This document shows, in pieces, positions 24,010 to 32,400 of a stretch of 64,000 bases of DNA. Both the position numbers and the translations under genes were made by a program. The stretch lies in the NCBI RefSeq assembly GCF_001514235.1, contig NZ_KQ948932.1, positions 81,187 through 145,186 of the forward strand, in the 5' to 3' direction. Numbering within the stretch: the first letter of the stretch is position 1; the number at the start of each line of letters is the position of its first letter. The DNA is from Streptomyces caeruleatus. Its GTDB lineage: Bacteria; Actinomycetota; Actinomycetes; Streptomycetales; Streptomycetaceae. The notes under the pieces were generated by a model. That model made no database searches and was not told the DNA's origin. It saw only the letters and a program-made list of their open reading frames with translations.

Positions 24010-25251
24010 GTGAGCGAGAGCAGCGCGGAGGTCGTCGCGGCCGTCGCCTCCGCCACGGGGGCGGCCGCGAACTGGCGCAGGGCGACCGGATTCGCCGGTG
24101 CGGCGATAGGCGTGATCGCGGCCGGGGCGGCCGCCGGCGTCGCCATAGAGCGGATGACCGTCGGCCGGGGCATGCGGGCCAAGGCCCGCCTCGCCCTCGA
24201 CTCCGCGGGACCGTACGGCTCGCTGCGCGGCATGCCCGGCAAGGCCTACGGCGACGACGGCACCGAGCTGTACTACGAGGTCGACGACATCGACCCCGAT
24301 GCCGCTCCCGCCCTCACACCGCGCCGGCGTCGGCTCTTCGGCCGCAAGGCTCCCGCCCCCGTCACCGTCGTCTTCAGCCACGGCTACTGCCTCAGCCAGG
24401 ACTCCTGGCACTTCCAGCGCGCCGCGCTGCGGGGCGTCGTGCGCACCGTGCACTGGGACCAGCGCAGCCACGGCCGGTCCGGCCGGGGTGTCGCCCAGAC
24501 GGAGCAGGGCACCCACGTCGACATCGAGCAGCTCGGCCGTGACCTGAAGGCCGTCATCGACGCGGCCGCGCCCGAGGGACCGCTCGTGCTGGTCGGGCAC
24601 TCCATGGGCGGCATGACCGTCATGGCGCTGGCCGACCAGTACCCGGAGCTGATCCGTGACCGGGTCGTCGCCACCGCCTTCGTCGGTACGTCGTCCGGGA
24701 AGCTCGGCGAGGTCAACTTCGGGCTGCCCGTCGCGGGAGTGAACGCGGTGCGGCGGGTGCTGCCGGGCGTGCTCAGGGCGCTGGGGCAGCGGGCCGAGCT
24801 GGTGGAGAAGGGGCGCCGGGCCACGGCCGACCTGTTCGCCGGGATCATCAAGCGGTACTCGTTCTCGTCCCGGGACGTCGACCCGGCGGTCGCCCGGTTC
24901 GCCGAGCGGATGATCGAGGGGACGCCGATCGACGTGGTCGCGGAGTTCTACCCGGCCTTCTCCGACCACGACAAGACCGAGGCGCTCGCCCTCTTCACGG
25001 ACATGCCGGTGCTCGTGCTGGCCGGTGTGGGGGACCTCGTCACGCCCAGCGAGCACAGCGAGGCCATCGCCGACCTGCTGCCGGACGCCGAGCTGGTCCT
25101 GGTGCCGGACGCCGGGCACCTGGTGATGCTGGAGCACCCGGAGGTCGTCACCGACCGTATGGCCGACCTGCTCACCCGGGCGGGTGCCGTGCCGGCAGGG
25201 GCTACCGTAAGTGGCTATGGAAGCACCAGCAGCACCGCACAACGCGGGTGA
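24010..25251 (+). CDS. alpha/beta hydrolase
   Basis: 413 residues starting from GTG with GAAGAGGAG upstream. An N-terminal stretch with a hydrophobic helix (ATGFAGAAIGVIAAGAAAGV) suggests membrane anchoring, then an alpha/beta hydrolase fold: VVFSHGYCLSQDSW (oxyanion loop), LVGHSMGGMTVM (nucleophile Ser), LAGVGDLVTPSEHSEA (acid) and DAGHLVMLEHPE (His). It overlaps tsaE by 35 bases, and this pairing is conserved in actinobacteria. The substrate is unknown. Confidence 0.9.
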   Translation: MSESSAEVVAAVASATGAAANWRRATGFAGAAIGVIAAGAAAGVAIERMTVGRGMRAKARLALDSAGPYGSLRGMPGKAYGDDGTELYYEVDDIDPDAAPALTPRRRRLFGRKAPAPVTVVFSHGYCLSQDSWHFQRAALRGVVRTVHWDQRSHGRSGRGVAQTEQGTHVDIEQLGRDLKAVIDAAAPEGPLVLVGHSMGGMTVMALADQYPELIRDRVVATAFVGTSSGKLGEVNFGLPVAGVNAVRRVLPGVLRALGQRAELVEKGRRATADLFAGIIKRYSFSSRDVDPAVARFAERMIEGTPIDVVAEFYPAFSDHDKTEALALFTDMPVLVLAGVGDLVTPSEHSEAIADLLPDAELVLVPDAGHLVMLEHPEVVTDRMADLLTRAGAVPAGATVSGYGSTSSTAQRG

Positions 25252-25729
25252 TCTAGAGCTCACCGTCACCTCTCCCGACCAGATGCGGGAGCTGGGCCGC
25301 CGACTCGCCAAGCTGCTGCGCGCCGGCGATCTCGTGATGCTGAGCGGGGAGCTCGGCGCGGGCAAGACGACGCTGACGCGCGGGCTCGGCGAGGGGCTGG
25401 GGGTCCGGGGTGCGGTCACCTCGCCGACCTTCGTGATCGCCCGGGTCCACCCGTCCCTCGGCGACGGTCCGCCGCTCGTCCACGTCGACGCGTATCGCCT
25501 GGCCGGCGGGCTGGACGAGATGGAGGACCTCGACCTCGACGTCTCGCTGCCGGAGTCGGTGATCGTCGTGGAGTGGGGCGAGGGGAAGGTCGAGGAGCTG
25601 ACCGAGGAGCGGTTGCAGCTCGTGATCCACCGGGCCGTGGGCGACACGACCGACGAGGTGCGGCATGTGACGGTGACGGGGCTGGGGGAGCGGTGGGGCT
25701 CCGTGGACCTGAGCGTGCTGTCCGCCTGA
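25217..25729 (+). CDS. tsaE: tRNA t6A biosynthesis ATPase TsaE
   Basis: TsaE is the ATPase of the TsaBDE complex that adds threonylcarbamoyl to A37 of ANN-decoding tRNAs. 170 residues from ATG 25217 (GTG 25211 is possible). The P-loop is SGELGAGKTTLTRGLG, switch TSPTFVIARVH, then VHVDAYRLAG and VIVVEWGE. The start lies inside the hydrolase gene, indicating coupling. tsaB and tsaD follow at 26.8 and 28.0 kb, separated from it by a divergent insert (25.8-26.7 kb). Confidence 0.94.
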   Translation: MEAPAAPHNAGDLELTVTSPDQMRELGRRLAKLLRAGDLVMLSGELGAGKTTLTRGLGEGLGVRGAVTSPTFVIARVHPSLGDGPPLVHVDAYRLAGGLDEMEDLDLDVSLPESVIVVEWGEGKVEELTEERLQLVIHRAVGDTTDEVRHVTVTGLGERWGSVDLSVLSA

Positions 25730-25822
25730 ACCGGGGCTGAACCGGGTGCAGTGCGTTCCGACAAGGTGTCGGCAAAATATTGCGTTCGCGGTCGCGTGCG
25801 TGGTCACATGGTATCCAGCTCG

Positions 25823-25842
25823 TAGTTAGGTGTGCCTAACTA
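25823..25842 (+). promoter_or_regulatory. iron-box-like (DmdR/IdeR type) operator
   Basis: TAGTTAGG (25823-25830) and CCTAACTA (25835-25842) are perfect inverted arms around TGTG. The core TTAGGTGTGCCTAAC differs at two of 15 bases from the corresponding part of the DtxR-family consensus TTAGGTTAGCCTAACCTAA. It follows a possible -10 TATCCA (25812-25817), so a repressor bound here would cover the transcription start. A small ORF begins 28 bases downstream. Confidence 0.65.
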
Positions 25843-25870
25843 CTCCGCCCCCGGCTCCCAGGAGGCGTCC

Positions 25871-26089
25871 ATGTCGGCTTCGGAGAACAAGGTTCCGCAG
25901 GGTTCCCAGGTGGTCGCCGGGGTGTCCATGCGGGATCTGTTGGCGGCGGGGGTGGCGGCGAAGGTGATTTCGACGCCGCCGCGGCGCTCCGCTGGGTGTG
26001 CCGTGAGGCCGTCCGTTGTCTGCGGGTCCGCTGTGGCTGGTCGCGCCCACGCGGCGGAGCCGCACATTGATACAGCCCCGCGCCCCTAA
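25871..26089 (+). CDS. small ORF behind an iron-box-like site; 3' end in repeat
   Basis: 72 residues from ATG 25871, which has a perfect GGAGG five bases ahead (25861-25865). The first half (SQVVAGVSMRDLLAAGVAAK, then VISTPP) looks like a genuine amphipathic peptide, and I have a memory of similar short streptomycete proteins. From about residue 53 the frame runs through repeat copy D and even its stop TAA lies in the repeat, so the natural C-terminus may have been replaced. Function unknown; iron control is inferred from the upstream site. Confidence 0.5.
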   Translation: MSASENKVPQGSQVVAGVSMRDLLAAGVAAKVISTPPRRSAGCAVRPSVVCGSAVAGRAHAAEPHIDTAPRP

Positions 26090-26092
26090 GGA
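26010..26092 (+). repeat. dispersed intergenic repeat, long form, copy D
   Basis: GTGGCTGGTCGCGCCCACGC (26034-26053), GGCGGAGCCGCACATTGATA (26054-26073) and CCCCGCGCCCCTAAGG make it nearly identical to copy C at 9.5 kb, which differs at GGCTT and ATCGAT. It overlaps the 3' end of the small ORF at 25871. Confidence 0.75.
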
Positions 26093-26127
26093 CGTTGCTG
26101 AACCGCGACCGAATCCGTAGCCGCTTC

Positions 26128-26688
26128 TCAGGGGATCACTACCACCGTTCGGCCGATCGTCGCGAAGTCCCACATGGCGTTGCCGTCCGCCCGGGATTCG
26201 CGGATGCCGCCCGTCTTCGCCGTCGGGTTGTTGGGCCGGGGGGACGAACCGTCGGCGGGGGCGCTGAAGCCGACGGTGGTGTTCTCCACGGTGGCGAAGC
26301 GGACGACGTGTTCGACGGGGAGGCCGTCGGTGCCGGTGACCGTGTTGGAGCGGGACGTGACGGTGTAGGTGCCCGGTGGCGGGTCGACCGTTCCGGGGGT
26401 CACGCGGAACGTGCGCTTGACCTTCTCGCCCGGGTCGACCAGCCAGACCCGGTCGCGGCCCATGGCGTACACGACCCGCTGACCGGCGCCGGAACCGGCG
26501 GGCAGCGCGCCCGGCTTCCTGTCGTGGGGCGCCTTGGAGGTGCTCGCCTCGGGTGAGCGGGCGGCGTGCGGCGCCCGCAGGTCGGCCGGGACGGTCGCCG
26601 AGGCCTGGAAGGCGAGGAAGCCGACGGTCGCCAGGGCCGCCACGGTGAGCCCCGCGACGATCGAGGAGCTGCTGCTTGCCACCGTCAC
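26128..26688 (-). CDS. anchored L,D-transpeptidase-like protein lacking the catalytic cysteine
   Basis: About 186 residues from GTG 26688 (GTG 26691 or 26682 are alternatives). An N-terminal hydrophobic segment (SIVAGLTVAALATVGFLAF) is followed by a Pro/Ala linker and a domain resembling YkuD: RVWLVDPGEKVKRTFRVTPG, then PPPGTYTVTSRSNTVTG, VEHVVRF, and TAKTGGIRESRADGNAMWDF with ATIGRTVVVIP. In active L,D-transpeptidases the SHGC(I/V)R motif holds the Cys; here the matching place reads TGGIR. The fold is thus plausible but the enzyme should be inactive. It is divergent from tsaB. Confidence 0.6.
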   Translation of the reverse strand: MTVASSSSSIVAGLTVAALATVGFLAFQASATVPADLRAPHAARSPEASTSKAPHDRKPGALPAGSGAGQRVVYAMGRDRVWLVDPGEKVKRTFRVTPGTVDPPPGTYTVTSRSNTVTGTDGLPVEHVVRFATVENTTVGFSAPADGSSPRPNNPTAKTGGIRESRADGNAMWDFATIGRTVVVIP

Positions 26689-26782
26689 CACCTCAGCGTT
26701 CGTGTCGTACGTCGGGTTCGAGCCGACCGTAGCAGCCGTCAAGCGGCCGACCGGGGCGGCGCTTCTGGGGGCGCGGGCGCCG

Positions 26783-26788
26783 TAGGCT
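26783..26788 (+). promoter_or_regulatory. -10 element giving a probably leaderless tsaB mRNA
   Basis: TAGGCT ends six bases before the tsaB GTG, within the decamer CCGTAGGCTG also found before glmS. No ribosome site precedes the GTG. Confidence 0.45.
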
Positions 26789-26794
26789 GTTTGC

Positions 26795-27451
26795 GTGCTC
26801 TTGCTCGCTCTGGATACCGCCACCCCCGCCGTCACCGTCGCGCTGCACGACGGCACGGACGTCATCGCCTCGTCGAGCCAGGTGGACGCGCGCCGGCACG
26901 GCGAGCTGCTGCTGCCGGCCGTCGACCGCGTGCTCGCCGAGGCCGGACTCAAACTCGACGCCGTCACCGGCATCGTCGTGGGCATCGGACCCGGCCCGTA
27001 CACCGGGCTGCGCGTCGGACTCATGACCGCCGACACCTTCGGGCTGGCCCTCGGCGTCCCCGTGCACGGCGTGTGCACGCTGGACGGTCTCGCGTACGCC
27101 ACCGACATCGAGACGGGCCCCTTCGTCGTGGCGACCGACGCCCGGCGCAAGGAGGTCTACTGGGCCCGGTACGCCGACTCCCGTACCCGGCTGACCGACC
27201 CGGCCGTCGACCGGCCCGCCGACATCGCCGACCAGGTCGCGGGCCTGCCCGCCGTCGGCGCGGGCGCGCTGCTGTACCCCGACACCTTCCCCGGCGCCCA
27301 CGCGCCCGAGCACGTGTCGGCGGCGGCCCTCGCGGCGCTGGCCGCCGAGAGACTGACGGCCGGCGAGGAACTCCCCGCGCCCCGGCCGCTGTACCTGCGC
27401 CGCCCCGACGCGCAGGTCCCCAAGAACTACAAGGTGGTCACCCCCAAGTGA
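26795..27451 (+). CDS. tsaB: tRNA t6A biosynthesis protein TsaB
   Basis: TsaB is an inactive ASKHA-fold paralogue of TsaD that dimerises with it in t6A synthesis. 218 residues starting from GTG. MLLLALDTATPAVTVALHDG, GIVVGIGPGPYTGLRVGLMT and DARRKEVYWARY are family landmarks. The stop overlaps the rimI GTG (GTGA). The short distance to a -10-like TAGGCT suggests a leaderless mRNA starting the tsaB-rimI-tsaD operon. Confidence 0.95.
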   Translation: MLLLALDTATPAVTVALHDGTDVIASSSQVDARRHGELLLPAVDRVLAEAGLKLDAVTGIVVGIGPGPYTGLRVGLMTADTFGLALGVPVHGVCTLDGLAYATDIETGPFVVATDARRKEVYWARYADSRTRLTDPAVDRPADIADQVAGLPAVGAGALLYPDTFPGAHAPEHVSAAALAALAAERLTAGEELPAPRPLYLRRPDAQVPKNYKVVTPK

Positions 27452-28005
27452 CAGGACAGCCGACCGGACCGCGGACCGGGCCGCCCGTGACTCCTGCGCT
27501 GCGCGAGATGCGCTGGTGGGACATCGACGCCGTACTGGGTCTCGAGAAGGCCCTGTTCCCCGAGGACGCCTGGTCCCGGGGGATGTTCTGGTCCGAGCTG
27601 GCCCACGCGCGGGGGCCCGGCGCGACCCGGCACTACGTCGTCGCCGAGGACGGCGAACGGCTCGTCGGATACGCCGGGCTCGCCTCCTCCGGCGATCTGG
27701 CCGACGTCCAGACCATCGCCGTCGCCCGCGACCAGTGGGGCACCGGCCTCGGTGGTCGGCTCCTCACCGAACTGCTGCGGGCCGCCACCGCCTTCGAGTG
27801 CGCCGAAGTGATGCTGGAGTGCCGGGTGGACAACGTCCGCGCGCAGAAGCTGTACGAGCGCTTCGGCTTCGAGGCCATCGGCTTCCGGCGCGGCTACTAC
27901 CAGCCGGGGAACGTGGACGCCCTGGTGATGCGACTGAACACGAAATCCGGCAGCGGCTCCGCCGCGGGTTCACCTTCCGTACAAGGAACCGAGATCAATG
28001 ACTGA
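27448..28005 (+). CDS. rimI: ribosomal protein S18-alanine N-acetyltransferase
   Basis: GNAT-family acetyltransferase, 185 residues, from a GTG that overlaps the tsaB stop by four bases. MRWWDIDAVLGLEKALFPED starts the fold, the acetyl-CoA loop is ARDQWGTGLGGRLLTELL, and VDNVRAQKLYERFGFEAIGF with RRGYYQP closes it. RimI acetylates the N-terminus of S18 in E. coli. It sits between tsaB and tsaD as in most actinobacteria. The stop overlaps the tsaD ATG by eight bases. Confidence 0.93.
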   Translation: MTGQPTGPRTGPPVTPALREMRWWDIDAVLGLEKALFPEDAWSRGMFWSELAHARGPGATRHYVVAEDGERLVGYAGLASSGDLADVQTIAVARDQWGTGLGGRLLTELLRAATAFECAEVMLECRVDNVRAQKLYERFGFEAIGFRRGYYQPGNVDALVMRLNTKSGSGSAAGSPSVQGTEIND

Positions 28006-29104
28006 CTCACGGGACGAGCCGCTCGTCCTCGGCATCGAGACCTCCTGCGACGAGACCGGCGTCGGCATCGTCCGTGGCACCACGCTGCTCGCCGACGCCA
28101 TCGCCTCCAGCGTCGACGAGCACGCCCGCTTCGGCGGCGTCGTGCCGGAGGTCGCCTCCCGGGCGCACCTGGAGGCCATGGTCCCGACGATCGACCGCGC
28201 GCTGAAGGAGGCGGGTGTCTCCGCCCGCGACCTGGACGGCATCGCGGTGACCGCAGGTCCCGGGCTCGCGGGCGCGCTGCTGGTCGGCGTCTCGGCGGCG
28301 AAGGCGTACGCCTACGCGCTGGGCAAGCCGCTCTACGGCGTCAACCACCTCGCCTCCCACATCTGCGTGGACCAGCTGGAGCACGGGGCGCTGCCGGAGC
28401 CGACGATGGCGCTGCTGGTGTCCGGCGGGCACAGCTCCCTGCTGCTGTCGTCGGACATCACCTCCGACGTCCGCCCGATGGGCGCGACCATCGACGACGC
28501 GGCCGGCGAGGCCTTCGACAAGATCGCCCGGGTGCTGAACCTGGGCTTCCCGGGCGGCCCGGTCATCGACCGGTACGCGCGCGAGGGCGACCCGGCGGCC
28601 ATCGCCTTCCCGCGCGGTCTGACCGGCCCGCGCGACCCGGCGTACGACTTCTCCTTCTCCGGTCTGAAGACGGCGGTCGCCCGCTGGATCGAGGCCAAGC
28701 GGGCGGCGGGTGAGGAGGTGCCGGTGCGGGACGTCTCCGCTTCCTTCCAGGAGGCGGTCGTGGACGTGCTGACCCGCAAGGCCGTCCGTGCCTGCAAGGA
28801 CGAGGGCGTCGACCACCTGATGATCGGCGGCGGCGTGGCGGCCAACTCCCGGCTGCGGGCCCTGGCCCAGGAGCGCTGCGAGGCGGCCGGCATCCGGCTG
28901 CGGGTGCCCCGGCCGAAGCTGTGCACGGACAACGGGGCGATGGTGGCGGCGCTGGGCGCGGAGATGGTGGCGCGGAACCGGCCGGCGTCCAGCTGGGACC
29001 TGTCGGCGGACTCCTCGCTGCCGGTGACGGACCCTCATGTGCCCGGGCATGACCACAGCCACGACCATGTGCACGAGGTCAGCAAGGAGAACCTGTACTC
29101 GTGA
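27998..29104 (+). CDS. tsaD: tRNA N6-threonylcarbamoyltransferase TsaD
   Basis: TsaD transfers the threonylcarbamoyl group to A37 of tRNA. 368 residues. VLGIETSCDETGVGIVRG, the metal-binding HLASHICVDQ, LLVSGGHSSLLL, GEAFDKIARVLNLGFPGGP and LMIGGGVAANSRLR are all intact. After the usual core, a His-rich tail (VPGHDHSHDHVHE) extends the C-terminus, which may bind metal. The stop overlaps the start of the small gene at 29101. Confidence 0.96.
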   Translation: MTDSRDEPLVLGIETSCDETGVGIVRGTTLLADAIASSVDEHARFGGVVPEVASRAHLEAMVPTIDRALKEAGVSARDLDGIAVTAGPGLAGALLVGVSAAKAYAYALGKPLYGVNHLASHICVDQLEHGALPEPTMALLVSGGHSSLLLSSDITSDVRPMGATIDDAAGEAFDKIARVLNLGFPGGPVIDRYAREGDPAAIAFPRGLTGPRDPAYDFSFSGLKTAVARWIEAKRAAGEEVPVRDVSASFQEAVVDVLTRKAVRACKDEGVDHLMIGGGVAANSRLRALAQERCEAAGIRLRVPRPKLCTDNGAMVAALGAEMVARNRPASSWDLSADSSLPVTDPHVPGHDHSHDHVHEVSKENLYS

Positions 29105-29373
29105 CGGTCGCGCTGATGTGGGAGGCGCGCGCGGTTGCGGGGCGCGGGGAGGAACTGCTGGCGTGGGCACGGGCGCAGGAGCTGGCCGTGGCGCCGCTGC
29201 GCCGGGAGACCTTCCGGGCGCCGCAGGACCGGGTCCTCGTCATCACGTGGTGGGACGCGGAGTTCGACGCCGAGCTGCCCGAACTTCCCGAGCCGGACGC
29301 GGAGTTGGCGCAGCGGGCCGTGCATCGGTGGCGGTTCGAGCCGGTGGGGCCCCAGTTGCCTCAAGAGGCGTGA
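29101..29373 (+). CDS. small hypothetical protein coupled to tsaD
   Basis: 90 residues from a GTG that overlaps the tsaD stop (GTGA). No signal peptide or membrane segment. The sequence MWEARAVAGRGEELLAWARA, then VLVITWWDAEF and HRWRFEPVG, has a conserved-looking Trp pattern reminiscent of small ferredoxin-like (ABM-type) monomeric domains, but I do not recognise the family. Translational coupling implies a role near tRNA modification or simple co-expression. Confidence 0.65.
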   Translation: MTVALMWEARAVAGRGEELLAWARAQELAVAPLRRETFRAPQDRVLVITWWDAEFDAELPELPEPDAELAQRAVHRWRFEPVGPQLPQEA

Positions 29374-29486
29374 GGCGAGTTCAGCTTTCCGGCATTCGGA
29401 ATTCACCCTTCCTTCCCAGGATCCCCTTACTTTGACGTGTCCATAACGGGATCTTGAACCGGCTTTCGCCGGACGGGGGAGGGGCC

Positions 29487-32400
29487 GTGACGGTTCGTCG
29501 TGCGCGTGGCCGCAGGGGGTCTGGTAGATCCGTCGCGTTCGTCGCGACAGGTGTGGGGATCGCTGTGACGGTCGGCCTCCTGCCGTCGTCCTGGGGCGGT
29601 CCGCAGGCCGCCGCGGTGACGCGGGCCGTGAGCGGCCAGTCGTCCGACGCCGGGGAAGCGGCCGTCGCCGACACCGAGGCAGAGGCGTTCGCCGACACCG
29701 AGGCAGAGGCGTTCGCGCGGGCCGCGCGCCTGGGCAGGAACGTCGAGATCCTCGCGCTGCGCGGCGAGAGCACCGACGTCTTCGCCACCCCCGACGGCGA
29801 CCTTGAGTCCCGTGAGTACCTGCGTCCGGTGCGGACCCGGATCGACGGGGCCTGGCGGGCGATCGACACCGACCTCGCCGCGGTGACCGGCGGCGCCGGC
29901 AAGGGGATGGTCGCGCCGAAGGCGGCCTCCGTGGGGCTGGCGTTCTCCGGTGGCGGCGCGGGGCCGCTCGTGCGGCTGGAACGTGCCGGTCGGACCCTGG
30001 AGTTGTCGTGGCCGGGCACCGTGCCGGCGCCTCGTCTGGACGGCGACACGGCCACGTACCCCGACATCCTGCCGGACGTCGACCTCCGACTGGCAGCCCG
30101 GCCCGAGGGCTTCACCCAGCTCCTCGTCGTCAAGTCGGCCGAGGCGGCCGGCAGCGGGGAACTCGCCGAGCTGCGGCTCAGGCTGGGGACCGAGGGGCTC
30201 GTGACGCGGGAGACCGCGAACGGGGGTCTGGCCGCGGTCGACGAGGGCTCGGGCGGGGTCGTGTTCGAGGCGCCCCGGCCCGTGATGTGGGACTCCAGCA
30301 CCCAGGAACCGCAGCCGTCGTCGGACACCCGGGCCGGGACGGGCGTACAGCCGGCGTCGTTCTCGGCTGCCGAGGCCGACGACAGCACCGCGGCCGGCGA
30401 CATCACCCAGGCCGCCGGCGGCACGGACGCCTCCGGGGCCGAGCCCACCGCCGCCGACGCCGGCCGGGTCGAGCCCATCGGCGTCGACCTCCCCGCGGGC
30501 GGGGACGAACTCGTCCTCACCCCGGACAAGGAGCTGCTCACCGGGTCCGACACCGTCTACCCGGTCTTCATCGACCCGCAGTGGTACACGCCGAAGGCCA
30601 CCTCGTGGACCATGGCCTCGCGGTACTGGGCGAGTTCACCGCAGTGGAAGTTCAACGGTGACTCGGACGCCGGGCTCGGGTTCTGCGGCTGGAGCTACTG
30701 CCAGCCGCAGGACGTGAAGCGGCTCTTCTACCAGATCCCGACCACCAAGTTCGCGGGCCGCAGCATCCTGTCCGCCGAGTTCGTCGTACGCAACACCTGG
30801 TCGTCGTCCTGTGAGGCACGCGAGGTGCAGCTCTGGCGCACCAAGGCGATCAACTCCTCCACCACCTGGAACACCCAGGACGACTCGGGCTTCTGGATCG
30901 ACCACCTGCGCAGCCGCAGCTTCGCCTACGGCTACGACGGCTGTGCCGCCGCCGACGCGGAGTTCGACGTGAAGGACGCCGTGGCGATGGCGGCGGCGAA
31001 GAAGTGGCCGCAGATCACCTTCGGCATGCGGGCCAGCGCCTCCGGCGAGGGCGACCGCTACAGCTGGAAGCGGTTCTCCGACGACGCGTTCCTGCGCGTC
31101 CGCTACAACCGTCCGCCGCCGCGGATCTCCACCTCGCAGCTCACCATGGACCCCGGCGGCACCTGCGAGCCGAACGACACCCGGGTGCGGGTGCGCTCCC
31201 GGGCGACCGTCCGCGCCAACAACGTCAGCGACCCGGACAAGGACCGGATCCAGGTGCAGTTCCGGGCGCTGTGGGACAACGGCGACGGCTGGAAGCAGCA
31301 CTGGATCTCGGCGAAGAGCACGGACAAGGCGTCCGGTTCGGACTTCTCCATCCAGTTGCCGACCACCATCCCGCAGAACAAGACCGTCGGCTGGCAGGCC
31401 CGTGCCTGGGACGGCGGCCAGTGGTCCGCCTGGAGCTCCCAGAACGCGCACAGCTGTCACTTCGTCTACGACACCACCGTGCCCGTCGGCCCGTCGATCG
31501 CCTCGTCGCAGTACCCGGCCTCCGACCCCGCCGACCCGAACGACCCCTGGTGGGACGGCGTCGGCCGGTACGGCACCTTCACCATCGACACCTCCTCCGG
31601 TGACGTCACCAAGTACTGGTTCGGCGTCAACGGCTCGCCCACCAGCGCCCACACGCTGACCACCTCCGGCGGCGGCGCCAAGACGATGAAGTTCATGCCG
31701 ACCAAGCCCGGCGTCAACTTCATCACCGCCAAGGCCTTCGACGCCGCCGGCAACGGCTCCGAGACCCGCACCTACTACTTCCGCGTCCGCTCCGGCCAGC
31801 CCGACCGGCTGTCCTGGCAGATGGACGAGAGCACGGGTGCCACCGAGGTCACCGGCTCGGGCGGCGAGTGGCCCGCCCAGCTGTACGCGGGCGCCAAGCC
31901 CGGCGCCGAGGGCGTGAGCGGCAACGGTCTCGAACTCGACGGCACCGACGACTACGCGGCCAGTGACTCCCCGGTCCTCAACACCGCCAAGAGCTTCGCG
32001 GTGTCGGTGTGGGCGAAGCTGCCCGCCGACCCGACCGGCGCACCCGTCGCCGTCGCCCAGGCCGGCTCCAGCACCAGCGGCTACGAGATCTACTACTCGA
32101 CGGCGCTCGGCGGCTGGGTCTTCCTGCGGCACACCACCGACGCGTCCGGCACCGGTGTGGCGAGGGCCGTGCAGCCCGCCTGCGCGAGCGGGGACACCGC
32201 CTGCCAGTCGGCCCGCGTCAACACCTGGACCCATCTGGTCGCCGCCTTCAACTACCCCAGCCAGCAGCTGAAGCTGTACGTGAACGGCGCCCTCGTCGCC
32301 ACCGCCCCGTACACCACCACCCCGTGGGACGCCCGCGGCCGCACGATCCTCGGCGCCGCCTCCCACTACGGGACCGTGGAGGGGTTCTTCAAGGGCTCCC

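Noticed and set aside
26566..28005. A 479-codon plus-strand start for rimI
   Set aside because: The extra N-terminal 294 codons lie out of frame over tsaB and are Arg/Gly-rich; the GTG at 27448 overlaps the tsaB stop and starts a normal-length RimI.
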